From positions 744,001-808,000 of the forward strand of contig CP133595.1 in assembly GCA_031200235.1 (NCBI GenBank): 64,000 nucleotides of DNA. The letters run 5' to 3'. A program made the position numbers and the translations under genes. The notes under the pieces were generated by a model, which did no database searches, had not been told where the DNA came from, and worked only from the letters and a program-made list of their open reading frames with translations. Positions 18,288 to 25,758 of this stretch are shown piece after piece (positions within the stretch are counted from its first letter, which is position 1; each line of letters begins with the position of its first letter). This stretch comes from Cuniculiplasma divulgatum (lineage in GTDB: Archaea; Thermoplasmatota; Thermoplasmata; Thermoplasmatales; Thermoplasmataceae).

Positions 18288-19089
18288 GATTCACCTCTTC
18301 CCATGTCACGTCAATCCTTTTCCCCAGCCATATTCTTTCAGCTTCGATGGCCTGCTCAAGGAGTATCTGCTCACCAGTGATAATAGTTGTCATGCCATTT
18401 ACACTCTTGATAAAATTTGTTCCTCTCTCCCCATAATTGAAGTTAATGGCGATCTTGCAGCCTATGGCAGGGAATTCAAAGGTTCCAGACGATATTGCAT
18501 TCACGGCGACATAACCCTTAATGGGCAAATTTGATTTGAAATCCCGGACTTCTGCTTCCCTGAATCCCAGATCAACAAGGCGATCGGATATGCTGTAACC
18601 TGCCTCAGGGTTCCTGCATATTATGCCAATACTCATCCCCAGGTCCGAAAGGGCTATGGCCGATGTCATGGCAGCAGATCCAGAACCCAGTATTATTGCC
18701 TGCTGGCCTGATGCCTTTGGGATAGAGGGACCCACAATGTTTCTGAGTGCCGTATAATCCGTATTGAAGCCTCTGCTTCCTCTCACTGTATTCACATTGC
18801 CGCAGCGTACTGCTTCCTGGCTCAGGGATTCAACCATTGCATGAACATCAGCCTTGTATGGCTTGGTAACGTTGAATCCATCGTAGTTCCTCATAAGGTT
18901 GTGGATTGTTGATGCAAGTGCACCATGATTCACATCAAATATCTCATATGCTGCACTCAAGCCAGCTTTCCGGAATATTGCCCTGTGAATCTGCGGTGAA
19001 AGGGTGTATCCAATATTTTCGCCAACAATGGCAAACCGGAGCGTTCCCTCAGGCGAATTCCCTGTCAAGAAACTCCTCCAGCATTTCAA
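18280..19089 (-). CDS. aroE: Shikimate dehydrogenase
   Basis: 269 residues. NADPH-dependent reduction of 3-dehydroshikimate to shikimate. Marks are YTLSPQIHRAIF (substrate-binding Ser), FNVTKPYK near residue 95 with the catalytic Lys, a Rossmann stretch with ILGSGSAAMTSAIAL, and the GEQILLEQ motif near the C-terminus. The start overlaps aroB by 41 bases; a later start is possible but no better Met is obvious. Confidence 0.92.
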   Translation of the reverse strand: MKCWRSFLTGNSPEGTLRFAIVGENIGYTLSPQIHRAIFRKAGLSAAYEIFDVNHGALASTIHNLMRNYDGFNVTKPYKADVHAMVESLSQEAVRCGNVNTVRGSRGFNTDYTALRNIVGPSIPKASGQQAIILGSGSAAMTSAIALSDLGMSIGIICRNPEAGYSISDRLVDLGFREAEVRDFKSNLPIKGYVAVNAISSGTFEFPAIGCKIAINFNYGERGTNFIKSVNGMTTIITGEQILLEQAIEAERIWLGKRIDVTWEEVNHG

Positions 19090-20119
19090 CGGGTACTGGC
19101 TTCACCTCTGCCTTTCCAGCCTCCCTGATAAATGGCATCAGTATTTTCCCCTGTCTGGATTTCTTGTCTCTCACAAGTGCATTCTTCAGAATGGAAATGT
19201 CAATATGCTGTTTCAGATCCTTATATGATACCGGCAGATTGAAAGACCTGAGAACATCCTCAGTTCCTGCACTTCCCTCTGGAGGAATACCAATGAGCTC
19301 CACTCCAAACCTGTTTTCCATAATCATTCCCACGGAGATGGCTTCTCCGTGCGTGATGGCGAATCCTGATGCCGCCTCCAGTGAATGGCCTATGGTATGT
19401 CCGTAATTCAGGATGTTCCTGATATTCTTCTTTTCAAGGGGATCATTGTTAACCACTGTCATCTTGTCCTCAATGCACCTTTTCACAGCCGACATCAGAA
19501 CAGATCTTTCCCTGCCTGCTATCTTACTGGAGTTATCCAGCATCAGTTTCAGTAAATCACGATCCATTATGAACCCGTATTTCAGCATTTCAGCAATACC
19601 GGATCTGTATTCCCTTTCAGGAAGAGTGTAAAGAAAATCGCCGTTTATCCAGATCTCTTCTGGGAAATAAAAAGTCCCCACGAGATTTTTCGTGTTTCTG
19701 AAATTGATCCCTGTCTTTCCCCCAACCGCCGCATCCACCATACCAAGAAGGGTGGTAGGCACATTTATGGTCTTAACGCCGCGCTTGAAAACAGAGGCAC
19801 CGAATCCAACTGCATCTGTGACACTGCCCCCTCCTACCGGAATAACATAGTCTTCCCTGCCAATATTATTTTCCAGCATTATCTCCAGAAGGCGTTCAAA
19901 TCCATGGAGGCTCTTGAGATTTTCCCCGTCCTCCACCGCAACACTTATTATGTTATCTCCTCGGGCAGAGTCAACAGGATTCCTTATTGTTTCAGAATAA
20001 AATACAAGTTTACGGCCCTTCAGCCGCGATATTTCCGCCGACAGATCATTAACTTCACGATATGGCTTTTTCGTTGATGAATCTACCAGCACAGTTTTCG
20101 AATTACCTGCCAAGCGCAT
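19049..20119 (-). CDS. aroB: 3-dehydroquinate synthase
   Basis: 356 residues. NAD- and metal-dependent cyclisation of DAHP to 3-dehydroquinate. The characteristic run VGGGSVTDAVGF and NVPTTLLGMVDAAVGGKTGIN is clear near residues 96-140, and the metal ligands are in RNILNYGHTIGHSLE (about 240) and ITHGEA. Its presence together with a DAHP synthase shows the classical route from erythrose 4-phosphate, not the aspartate-semialdehyde route of many methanogens. Confidence 0.94.
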   Translation of the reverse strand: MRLAGNSKTVLVDSSTKKPYREVNDLSAEISRLKGRKLVFYSETIRNPVDSARGDNIISVAVEDGENLKSLHGFERLLEIMLENNIGREDYVIPVGGGSVTDAVGFGASVFKRGVKTINVPTTLLGMVDAAVGGKTGINFRNTKNLVGTFYFPEEIWINGDFLYTLPEREYRSGIAEMLKYGFIMDRDLLKLMLDNSSKIAGRERSVLMSAVKRCIEDKMTVVNNDPLEKKNIRNILNYGHTIGHSLEAASGFAITHGEAISVGMIMENRFGVELIGIPPEGSAGTEDVLRSFNLPVSYKDLKQHIDISILKNALVRDKKSRQGKILMPFIREAGKAEVKPVPVEMLEEFLDREFA

Positions 20120-21017
20120 CTTCCAGCTTCCGAATCTGTATCATCAGGCTCTTAAACTGTTTTATCGTCAGCTGCTGTTCACTGTCGCTCCTGGCATTAT
20201 CCGGATCTGGGTGGACCTCAACAAGTATCATATCTGCACCAGCGGCAACTGCTGACAGGGCCAGAGGGATGACCAGATCCCGCTTTCCAGCAGCATGACT
20301 GGGGTCCACGCAGATTGGGAGATGCGTTCTCTGCTTCAGTACCGGTACAGCACCGATGTCAAGGGTGAATCTTGTGGAGTTTTCAAATGTCCTTATGCCC
20401 CGTTCACAGAGTATAACTGATCTGTTGCCGCCCTGCAGTACATATTCAGCGGAACCAAGCAGTTCATCAATTGTGTTTCCCATCCCTCTCTTGAGCAGTA
20501 CTGGCTTCCTCAATTCGCCGAGCTTGGTGAGAAGGGTGAAATTCTGTGCGTTTCTGGAGCCCACCTGAAGTATGTCCACATCCCTGAAAAATGGGAGCTG
20601 GGAAATATCCATGATCTCAGATACAACCGGCAGACCCGTCAGTTCCTTTGCCCTTAGAAGCTCCTTTATTCCCTGCTCTCCGTATCCCTGGAACGAGTAC
20701 GGGCTGGTCCTTGGCTTGAAAGCGCCACCACGTATTATGCTGGCGCCTGCTTTCTTCAGTTCAAGGGCAAATTCGTCCATGCCCTCAAAATCTATGGAAC
20801 ATGGGCCCGCGGCAACCTGCACTGGCCTGGATCCTATCATGGATGATCCCGCTTCAACAATTGTGTCTATGTTGTTTGTTTCCCTATCATAGAGGAACTT
20901 GGCCGATCCCTTTCTTTTTAAATTCACATTATTACCGGACTTACCCTCTGCATGATTCAGGGATCCGGAACTTACGTACTCATTACTCATCTCCACACCC
21001 ATACTGCTGCCTCCCAA
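20103..21017 (-). CDS. aroF: DAHP synthase (3-deoxy-7-phosphoheptulonate synthase), type I beta
   Basis: 304 residues. Condenses phosphoenolpyruvate with erythrose 4-phosphate, the entry step of aromatic synthesis. The barrel domain starts near residue 65, with VAAGPCSID, GGAFKPRTSPYSFQG, QVGSRNAQNF, LLKRGM and PICVDPSHAAGKRD, all typical of the small I-beta (KDO8PS-like) type. There is no ACT or chorismate mutase domain, so no allosteric domain is apparent. The first 60 residues are polar and poorly conserved; the Met at residue 10 may be the real start. First gene of the aro operon; its promoter should lie in 21018-21130, where an AT-rich TTTAAAT-like box is present. Confidence 0.92.
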   Translation of the reverse strand: MGGSSMGVEMSNEYVSSGSLNHAEGKSGNNVNLKRKGSAKFLYDRETNNIDTIVEAGSSMIGSRPVQVAAGPCSIDFEGMDEFALELKKAGASIIRGGAFKPRTSPYSFQGYGEQGIKELLRAKELTGLPVVSEIMDISQLPFFRDVDILQVGSRNAQNFTLLTKLGELRKPVLLKRGMGNTIDELLGSAEYVLQGGNRSVILCERGIRTFENSTRFTLDIGAVPVLKQRTHLPICVDPSHAAGKRDLVIPLALSAVAAGADMILVEVHPDPDNARSDSEQQLTIKQFKSLMIQIRKLEDALGR

Positions 21018-21257
21018 AGTGAATTGATGATTTTTTATTCATCTTGAATTCATTGTATTTCATCTAGTAAATTACCTGCCCCTTTATCTTTATTTAAATG
21101 TACCTGAGACTCTTGAATCTTACCCAAAATGCAATGATATAATTTAAACATTGTTGTTTTTTATGCAACAATACATATGGAAAAGAATTCACAGGCCTGA
21201 GAAAATAAACTTAAAAATCCACTTATGTGTCACCGGCAATAACCTGTTACAAAAAGA

Positions 21258-21265
21258 TTTATAAG
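21258..21265 (+). promoter_or_regulatory. TATA box of the DUF3311/symporter operon
   Basis: TTTATAAG starts 32 bases before the ATG at 21290. The 272-base divergent spacer between aroF and this gene carries promoters for both directions. Confidence 0.5.
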
Positions 21266-21289
21266 TATCGTATCTAATATTTCATCTCA

Positions 21290-21505
21290 ATGAATGCTAT
21301 AGCTAAATTCATTCTGTTGGCTATCCCATACTTTCTGATGGTTTTGGGGATAGGCATATATAATAGGGTGAACCCTGAACTTGGAGGATGGCCATTTTTC
21401 TATTGGTATCAGCTAGTTTGGATCTTCGTTGCGGCCATATTAACTTCGGCCGTATACCTTGTGGAAAGAAGGGAAAAGGCTTCCAAGAAAGGTGATGCAC
21501 AATGA
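21290..21505 (+). CDS. DUF3311 small membrane protein, partner of a solute symporter
   Basis: 71 residues with two hydrophobic helices (about 5-22 and 38-60) joined by a loop containing NRVNPELGGWPFFYWYQ, the hallmark of DUF3311. Members are found directly before sodium/solute symporter genes and are thought to be accessory subunits. Here the stop overlaps the symporter start (ATGA), which supports a joint complex in the membrane. Confidence 0.85.
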   Translation: MNAIAKFILLAIPYFLMVLGIGIYNRVNPELGGWPFFYWYQLVWIFVAAILTSAVYLVERREKASKKGDAQ

Positions 21506-23013
21506 GCTACACGTTTGCCCTGACCGACTACGTAATATTTTTTGCAATAGTTATAGGGGTACTGGTGGCTGGTTTTCTCGGACATTTCTGGAGGAAGCCC
21601 ACCACTTTTAAGGATATCCAGGAGTGGGGAATTGGCGGCAGGCGTTTCGGCACTGTTGTCGTATGGTTCCTGCTTGGCGGAGACCTCTATACAGCTTATA
21701 CACTGGTTGCCGTACCGGGTTTGGCCGCAAGCAGCGGTGCACTGGGTATGTTTGCAATAACTTATGGTATCATGATATATCCAATAGTTTACGCCACTAT
21801 GCCCAGGATGTGGAATGTATCCAAGAGGAGAGGGTATGTTACTGCATCAGACTACGTTAAAGACCGTTTCAACAGCAGAATGCTTGCAATGCTCATTGGA
21901 CTGACAGGAGTTGTTGCTGAAATACCATACATTGCACTTCAGATTGTGGGCATAAAGTTCGTTATGTCCTCGCTGGCAATTCCTGCAATAATAGGACTGA
22001 CAATAGCATTTCTGCTTGTTGCCGGATTCACATTCTTCAGTGGTCTCAGGGGACCAGCCCTCACTGCAATAATTAAGGATGCCATAATATGGGCTGCAGT
22101 CATAGTAATAGTTATATATGTCCCACTGAAGCTTGGAGGCTTCGGTCACATGTTTTCAGCTGCAGCAGCTATTTCTCCAAGTACCGTAAGTCTTTCGCCT
22201 GCACTTGAACTTGGATATGTAACACTTGCGCTGGGATCCGCTCTGGCACTTTTCCTGTATCCTCATGCAATCACCGGCACTTTGGGCTCAAAAAGCTCAA
22301 AGACCATAAAGAGGAATTCTGCTCTACTTCCATTATATAATGTACTCCTCCTCTTTGTTGCCATAATAGGTATTGCCGCCGTTGTACAGAATAATGGCCT
22401 GTATTCATCTTCCACAAGCAGCCTTGCTTTTCCGGATGTTATACTTCACACATTCCCCTCTGCTTTTACCGCATTCGCCTTTGCTGCCGTTGTTGTTGGA
22501 AGCATAGTTCCAGCATCCATAATGGCCCTAGCATCAGCTAATCTGCTCACAAGGAATGTTTATCTGGAATACATAAACCCGAATGCATCGAGTGCAACAC
22601 AGTCCCTTCTCTCCAAGGTGCTGGTTATTGTGGTCATAGCACTGGCCCTTGCCTTCTCTTTCGTTCCGGCAGCATCCGGGGAAATAGTATATCTTCAGAC
22701 ATTCGGTGGTGCATTCATTCTTCAGACGCTGCCTGCAGTTTACCTTTCTCTCTACACAAGAAAGCTGAACAAGTATGCTGTCGGCCTTGGCTGGGCAGCA
22801 GGGCTGGGAACTGCGCTCTATGCACTGTTTGAAATCGGGTTCAAGAGTTCCCTGTATAAGCCCATCGATTTCATTTACGTTGGGATACTTTCACTTGTAG
22901 TCAACCTGGCAGTCCTGGCAGTTGCGATGCTGGTGGTGGTTGCCCTTAAGAAAGTGAAGGAAGAAGGTATAATAGAGAACGCTGAATTTCAGGACATAAG
23001 TGAAATGGATTAA
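21502..23013 (+). CDS. Sodium:solute symporter family (SSS) permease
   Basis: 503 residues with about 13 hydrophobic helices. The family pattern of the first helices and the GGRxFG-like segment (IGGRRFGTVVVWFLLGGDLYTAYT, first 20 residues diagnostic) is that of the SSS/LeuT-fold symporters. With a DUF3311 partner it resembles the MctP branch, which takes up short monocarboxylates or similar organic acids. Substrate and coupling ion are inferred only; in an acidophile proton coupling is quite possible. Confidence 0.85.
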   Translation: MSYTFALTDYVIFFAIVIGVLVAGFLGHFWRKPTTFKDIQEWGIGGRRFGTVVVWFLLGGDLYTAYTLVAVPGLAASSGALGMFAITYGIMIYPIVYATMPRMWNVSKRRGYVTASDYVKDRFNSRMLAMLIGLTGVVAEIPYIALQIVGIKFVMSSLAIPAIIGLTIAFLLVAGFTFFSGLRGPALTAIIKDAIIWAAVIVIVIYVPLKLGGFGHMFSAAAAISPSTVSLSPALELGYVTLALGSALALFLYPHAITGTLGSKSSKTIKRNSALLPLYNVLLLFVAIIGIAAVVQNNGLYSSSTSSLAFPDVILHTFPSAFTAFAFAAVVVGSIVPASIMALASANLLTRNVYLEYINPNASSATQSLLSKVLVIVVIALALAFSFVPAASGEIVYLQTFGGAFILQTLPAVYLSLYTRKLNKYAVGLGWAAGLGTALYALFEIGFKSSLYKPIDFIYVGILSLVVNLAVLAVAMLVVVALKKVKEEGIIENAEFQDISEMD

Positions 23014-23027
23014 ATTCCCAATATTTT

Positions 23028-23483
23028 TCAATTTACAACATTAATTTTCCATACAGACTTCATCTGGATAATATAATTAAACGGAAAGGCTATAGCTGAA
23101 CCTATTATGTTCCCCAGCAGTGGATAAATACCAAAGAAATGCAACAGAGAAAGCTGAATAGATATTGCTATTATATTTCCAAGCAGGTTCAAAACCTGGA
23201 ATTTCCCAAGCCTGATAAAAATTCCCCTTAGAGATGACTCGTGAAACCCTTCATTTCTGGTGGTCCAGTACTCGTTCACCAGGAACTCAAGACTCACTCC
23301 CGTAAAGAATGCAACCGCATCTATTTCCACGATTCTGCTATATCCAAGCAGCCTCAGCCCCAGGTAGGTAACGATCTCAAGGACAAAAAAGCCAAGATAA
23401 CCCGATAGAGAATATTTTATTGAACGGAACAGATTCTTCCTGATAAGTTCAACCATTCTGTCCCTGAGCCGATGGCTTATCAT
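23028..23483 (-). CDS. GtrA-like four-helix membrane protein
   Basis: 151 residues with four hydrophobic helices. The first carries KYSLSGYLGFFVLEIVTYL and the middle loop FLVNEYWTTRN, the usual pattern of the GtrA family (phenylalanine/aspartate-rich flippase-like proteins). Such proteins are thought to help move polyprenyl-linked sugars across the membrane, usually together with a glycosyltransferase. No glycosyltransferase is adjacent; the nearest is at 13060. Confidence 0.75.
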   Translation of the reverse strand: MISHRLRDRMVELIRKNLFRSIKYSLSGYLGFFVLEIVTYLGLRLLGYSRIVEIDAVAFFTGVSLEFLVNEYWTTRNEGFHESSLRGIFIRLGKFQVLNLLGNIIAISIQLSLLHFFGIYPLLGNIIGSAIAFPFNYIIQMKSVWKINVVN

Positions 23484-23533
23484 TGCACCGAAATCACCAT
23501 AAAGAATAAGCCATTAATCCTTGCCTTCTGATT

Positions 23534-23746
23534 TTACCTTATGTTAACTGGAAAATAACGTTGCTTCTTCGGGGATGAATCCGGCGTCGATTTGTAATGA
23601 TGCGATCCGTTTTCCGAGCTCCTGTATCGACAAGCCATTCCCCGGAGGAATAAAAATGTTAATATCGACTGTTTAAAATCACACATTGATTTCAGCAGAA
23701 GACGGAGGAAGCTGACGAGCTCATACAACCTTTTGGCCGGAGTCAC
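23534..23746 (-). CDS. Possible short gene coupled to the upstream unknown gene
   Basis: A 70-codon frame that starts with GTG overlapping the stop of the gene before it (GTGA). The N-terminal half is hydrophobic-helical, the C-terminal half basic. I recognise no family, and the composition of the second half looks non-coding. Reported only because of the translational-coupling geometry. Confidence 0.2.
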   Translation of the reverse strand: MTPAKRLYELVSFLRLLLKSMCDFKQSILTFLFLRGMACRYRSSENGSHHYKSTPDSSPKKQRYFPVNIR

Positions 23747-24594
23747 TTTCTGACATTTTTTCCGTAAACACCACGCAGTGCCCTGTTGTAGTCCTTTTCG
23801 ATCTCATTAAGCCAATCAGGATGCAGATCCGAAGCGCGCTTCAGGAACTTGTCAAACCTTAGTATGTCCTTTGTGCCGTAGTTTTCAACCCTTACAAGGA
23901 ATAAGAATTTAAGGAACTGAAGTGCGTATATGAGTTTCTCGATGTCCTCCTGCGGAACCACCTGATCTTTTGATCCTGTCTTGGTGGCTTCACTTATTCT
24001 TAAGTATGTGGAATAGATCTTCATCTTCCTGAAGACCTTCATGAATTCATCATTCTGCAGTATGTTTGCATTCTTTGCCAGTATCTGACTGAATATCTCC
24101 TCCAGATTTTTTCCATAAACGGAAGATAACATTTCCTGGTTCAGCGCGTTCTCTGCCTTCTGCTGCATGGTTACTATCTCAAACCTGTATTTATCCCTGA
24201 TTTCATTGAGCACGAGTTTTGTCACCCTGATTATTTCATCTATGAGTTCAGGGTCAGTTTTTCTCATGATCTCCACAAGGGCACTATTCTTCCGTCCCTT
24301 ATCCTCTCCCATTCCATATAGAGAAAGAAACTTAATGCCGTTTTCAAGCTTCATGGCCTCACCTCTTGTGATGCCACCATTTCCAGGAAAGGGGTGCTCG
24401 GTATCAATGGTAATTTTGTCCCAGAGCCTTACCAGGGATGTTCTGCTGAAAACAGAGTTAAGTATAGTTTCGGTGTCATCTCTTGGTTCCATTATGAGGT
24501 GCGAATAATTTATGCGCAGCTTTTCATAAAGATGGAGTTCCTGGTCGTAATTCATCCTCTGACGTTCAATTCCCTTGTTGTCTTCTGCTTCCAT
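23743..24594 (-). CDS. Uncharacterised helical protein
   Basis: 283 residues, charged and predicted almost entirely alpha-helical, without Cys pairs, signal peptide or membrane segment. No catalytic motif is visible. It has an acidic, Glu-rich start and a basic C-terminus (GVYGKNVRK). Codon use is like the surrounding core genes, so it is probably a real, lineage-specific gene. Function unknown. A possible short GTG-started frame overlaps its stop codon. Confidence 0.6.
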   Translation of the reverse strand: MEAEDNKGIERQRMNYDQELHLYEKLRINYSHLIMEPRDDTETILNSVFSRTSLVRLWDKITIDTEHPFPGNGGITRGEAMKLENGIKFLSLYGMGEDKGRKNSALVEIMRKTDPELIDEIIRVTKLVLNEIRDKYRFEIVTMQQKAENALNQEMLSSVYGKNLEEIFSQILAKNANILQNDEFMKVFRKMKIYSTYLRISEATKTGSKDQVVPQEDIEKLIYALQFLKFLFLVRVENYGTKDILRFDKFLKRASDLHPDWLNEIEKDYNRALRGVYGKNVRK

Positions 24595-25019
24595 CTCCCT
24601 AGATGACCCCGACGAACGATAAAAAGTTTCATTTTGATGTCACTGCATGATGTGAAAAAAACACTACTTATTTATTCCATTTACGTAATGAACAGTACCA
24701 TAGGTATCTGAATTGGCATGGAGAACCTGAATCTCATAATCCAACAGAGCAAAACAAATTCCAGACCGTTACTTTTCGGGCCACAACCTGAAATTGTGTT
24801 GTATTTCTCCATCCATTTTTCACAGTGCTCTTCCTCAGTGATTAATATTACAACAAAGTCTCATATGGAGACGCATATAGCTGTGGAACCTATGAGCCAA
24901 TGGCAAGAATGGACATAACCGGTTGAACAAGATTTATGTCATATTATCATATTCGAAATATAGATTAGTGAGATCAGGCAAGTTACAGGAAAACCTTAAA
25001 AATTAGGATTTTACAGTGA
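24595..25019. other. Intergenic stretch without recognised gene
   Basis: AT-rich; a 66-codon frame on the plus strand (24718-24918) has no recognisable features and is not called. The left part should contain the promoter of the helical protein gene. The right part precedes the solo HTH gene. Confidence 0.4.
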
Positions 25020-25049
25020 TGTCAAAAAATGATCGTTTTTTATGTGACA
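25020..25049. promoter_or_regulatory. Imperfect inverted repeat upstream of the HTH gene
   Basis: TGTCAAAAAAT at 25020-25030 and TATGTGACA at 25041-25049 form an imperfect dyad (TGTCA...TGACA), placed just before the TATA-like TATTTAAAG at about 25054-25062. A related pair lies downstream of the gene at 25538-25559. It may be an operator bound by the HTH protein or the remains of element ends. Confidence 0.4.
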
Positions 25050-25080
25050 TAATTATTTAAAGTCTATGCAGTTAACTTCA

Positions 25081-25500
25081 ATGGTGATGGACACGCCACT
25101 GGTAAGACATGTCTCAAAGGAACAGCTTGAAATGGTCATTTCCAGGGAGAAATCCCGGGCAAGGATGATTAAGCGGTTGCTGTTCATAAGAGCCCTCTAT
25201 GAGGGACATAATCTTTCGGAGGCATGTGCCCTCGTGGGCATAACGAAATCATGTGGTTATCTGTGGCTGAATCGCTGGAATCTGCAGGGTCCAACAGCGT
25301 TCATTCCCGGGTCCAAAGCCGGAAGGCCCAGGAAAGTTAAGGCTTCATCCAGGCAGCTTGTGGAGATGGTGGAAAGAAGCAGGTCCCTGAAAGCTGCAAA
25401 AAATGCCATTAAGGAGAGGTTCGGCGTCGAATATTCATACAGGCAGATTATCAGGATAAGCAAGCAGATAGAACAGGAAAACCTTGACCGTGTGGAGTGA
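25081..25500 (+). CDS. Solo helix-turn-helix protein of IS630-transposase type
   Basis: The frame is open from 25066. Because the TATA-like box at 25054-25062 is so close, the ATG at 25081 or 25087 is a better start for a leaderless mRNA. The protein of about 139 residues is like the N-terminal DNA-binding half of IS630/Tc1-type transposases: a first HTH around NLSEACALVGITKSCGYLWLN, a linker with PGSKAGRPRK (GRPR AT-hook-like motif), then a second winged-helix with IKERFGVEYSYRQIIRI. The DDE catalytic half is absent downstream in every frame. It may be an OrfA, a domesticated DNA-binding protein or a repressor. Confidence 0.7.
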   Translation: MVMDTPLVRHVSKEQLEMVISREKSRARMIKRLLFIRALYEGHNLSEACALVGITKSCGYLWLNRWNLQGPTAFIPGSKAGRPRKVKASSRQLVEMVERSRSLKAAKNAIKERFGVEYSYRQIIRISKQIEQENLDRVE

Positions 25501-25537
25501 TGGGGTTTGGGAATCTGGAATTCGCGTTCATTCGTGC

Positions 25538-25559
25538 TGTCAAAAAATTCTGTCACATA
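25538..25559. repeat. Second copy of the TGTCAAAAAAT / TGTCACATA element
   Basis: TGTCAAAAAAT at 25538-25548 repeats exactly the word at 25020-25030. TGTCACATA at 25551-25559 is the reverse complement of TATGTGACA at 25041-25049. The two sites bracket the HTH gene, about 0.5 kb apart. Confidence 0.5.
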
Positions 25560-25701
25560 TATACATCCTCATGCATCGTGGATATGCTGAATTTTGAACC
25601 GGCCAACTATCTCGGTTTCTACATTATATAACAGTGCACTCTGCTATCATTCTGCATGCTTGACAAAATACTGAAATACATTTCCTGATTGAATTCCTCA
25701 G

Positions 25702-25740
25702 GGTTGGGACTCTCCTCCCCAAGAGACAGAAATCCCAACC
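25702..25740 (+). promoter_or_regulatory. Stem-loop in the leader of the large sedolisin gene
   Basis: GGTTGGGA (25702-25709) pairs perfectly with TCCCAACC (25733-25740), and an inner CTCT/AGAG pair (25710-25713 / 25722-25725) extends the stem with a CCTCC-containing loop. It ends 18 bases before the ATG, and the ribosome-binding site GAGGTG follows at 25745-25750. A leader with a hairpin and a good Shine-Dalgarno site is unusual here, as most genes look leaderless. Confidence 0.45.
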
Positions 25741-25758
25741 GTCCGAGGTGAAAAAACC

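Noticed and set aside
24718-24918. 66-codon plus-strand frame before the solo HTH gene
   Set aside because: Unlike any family I know and with irregular composition; no start signals.
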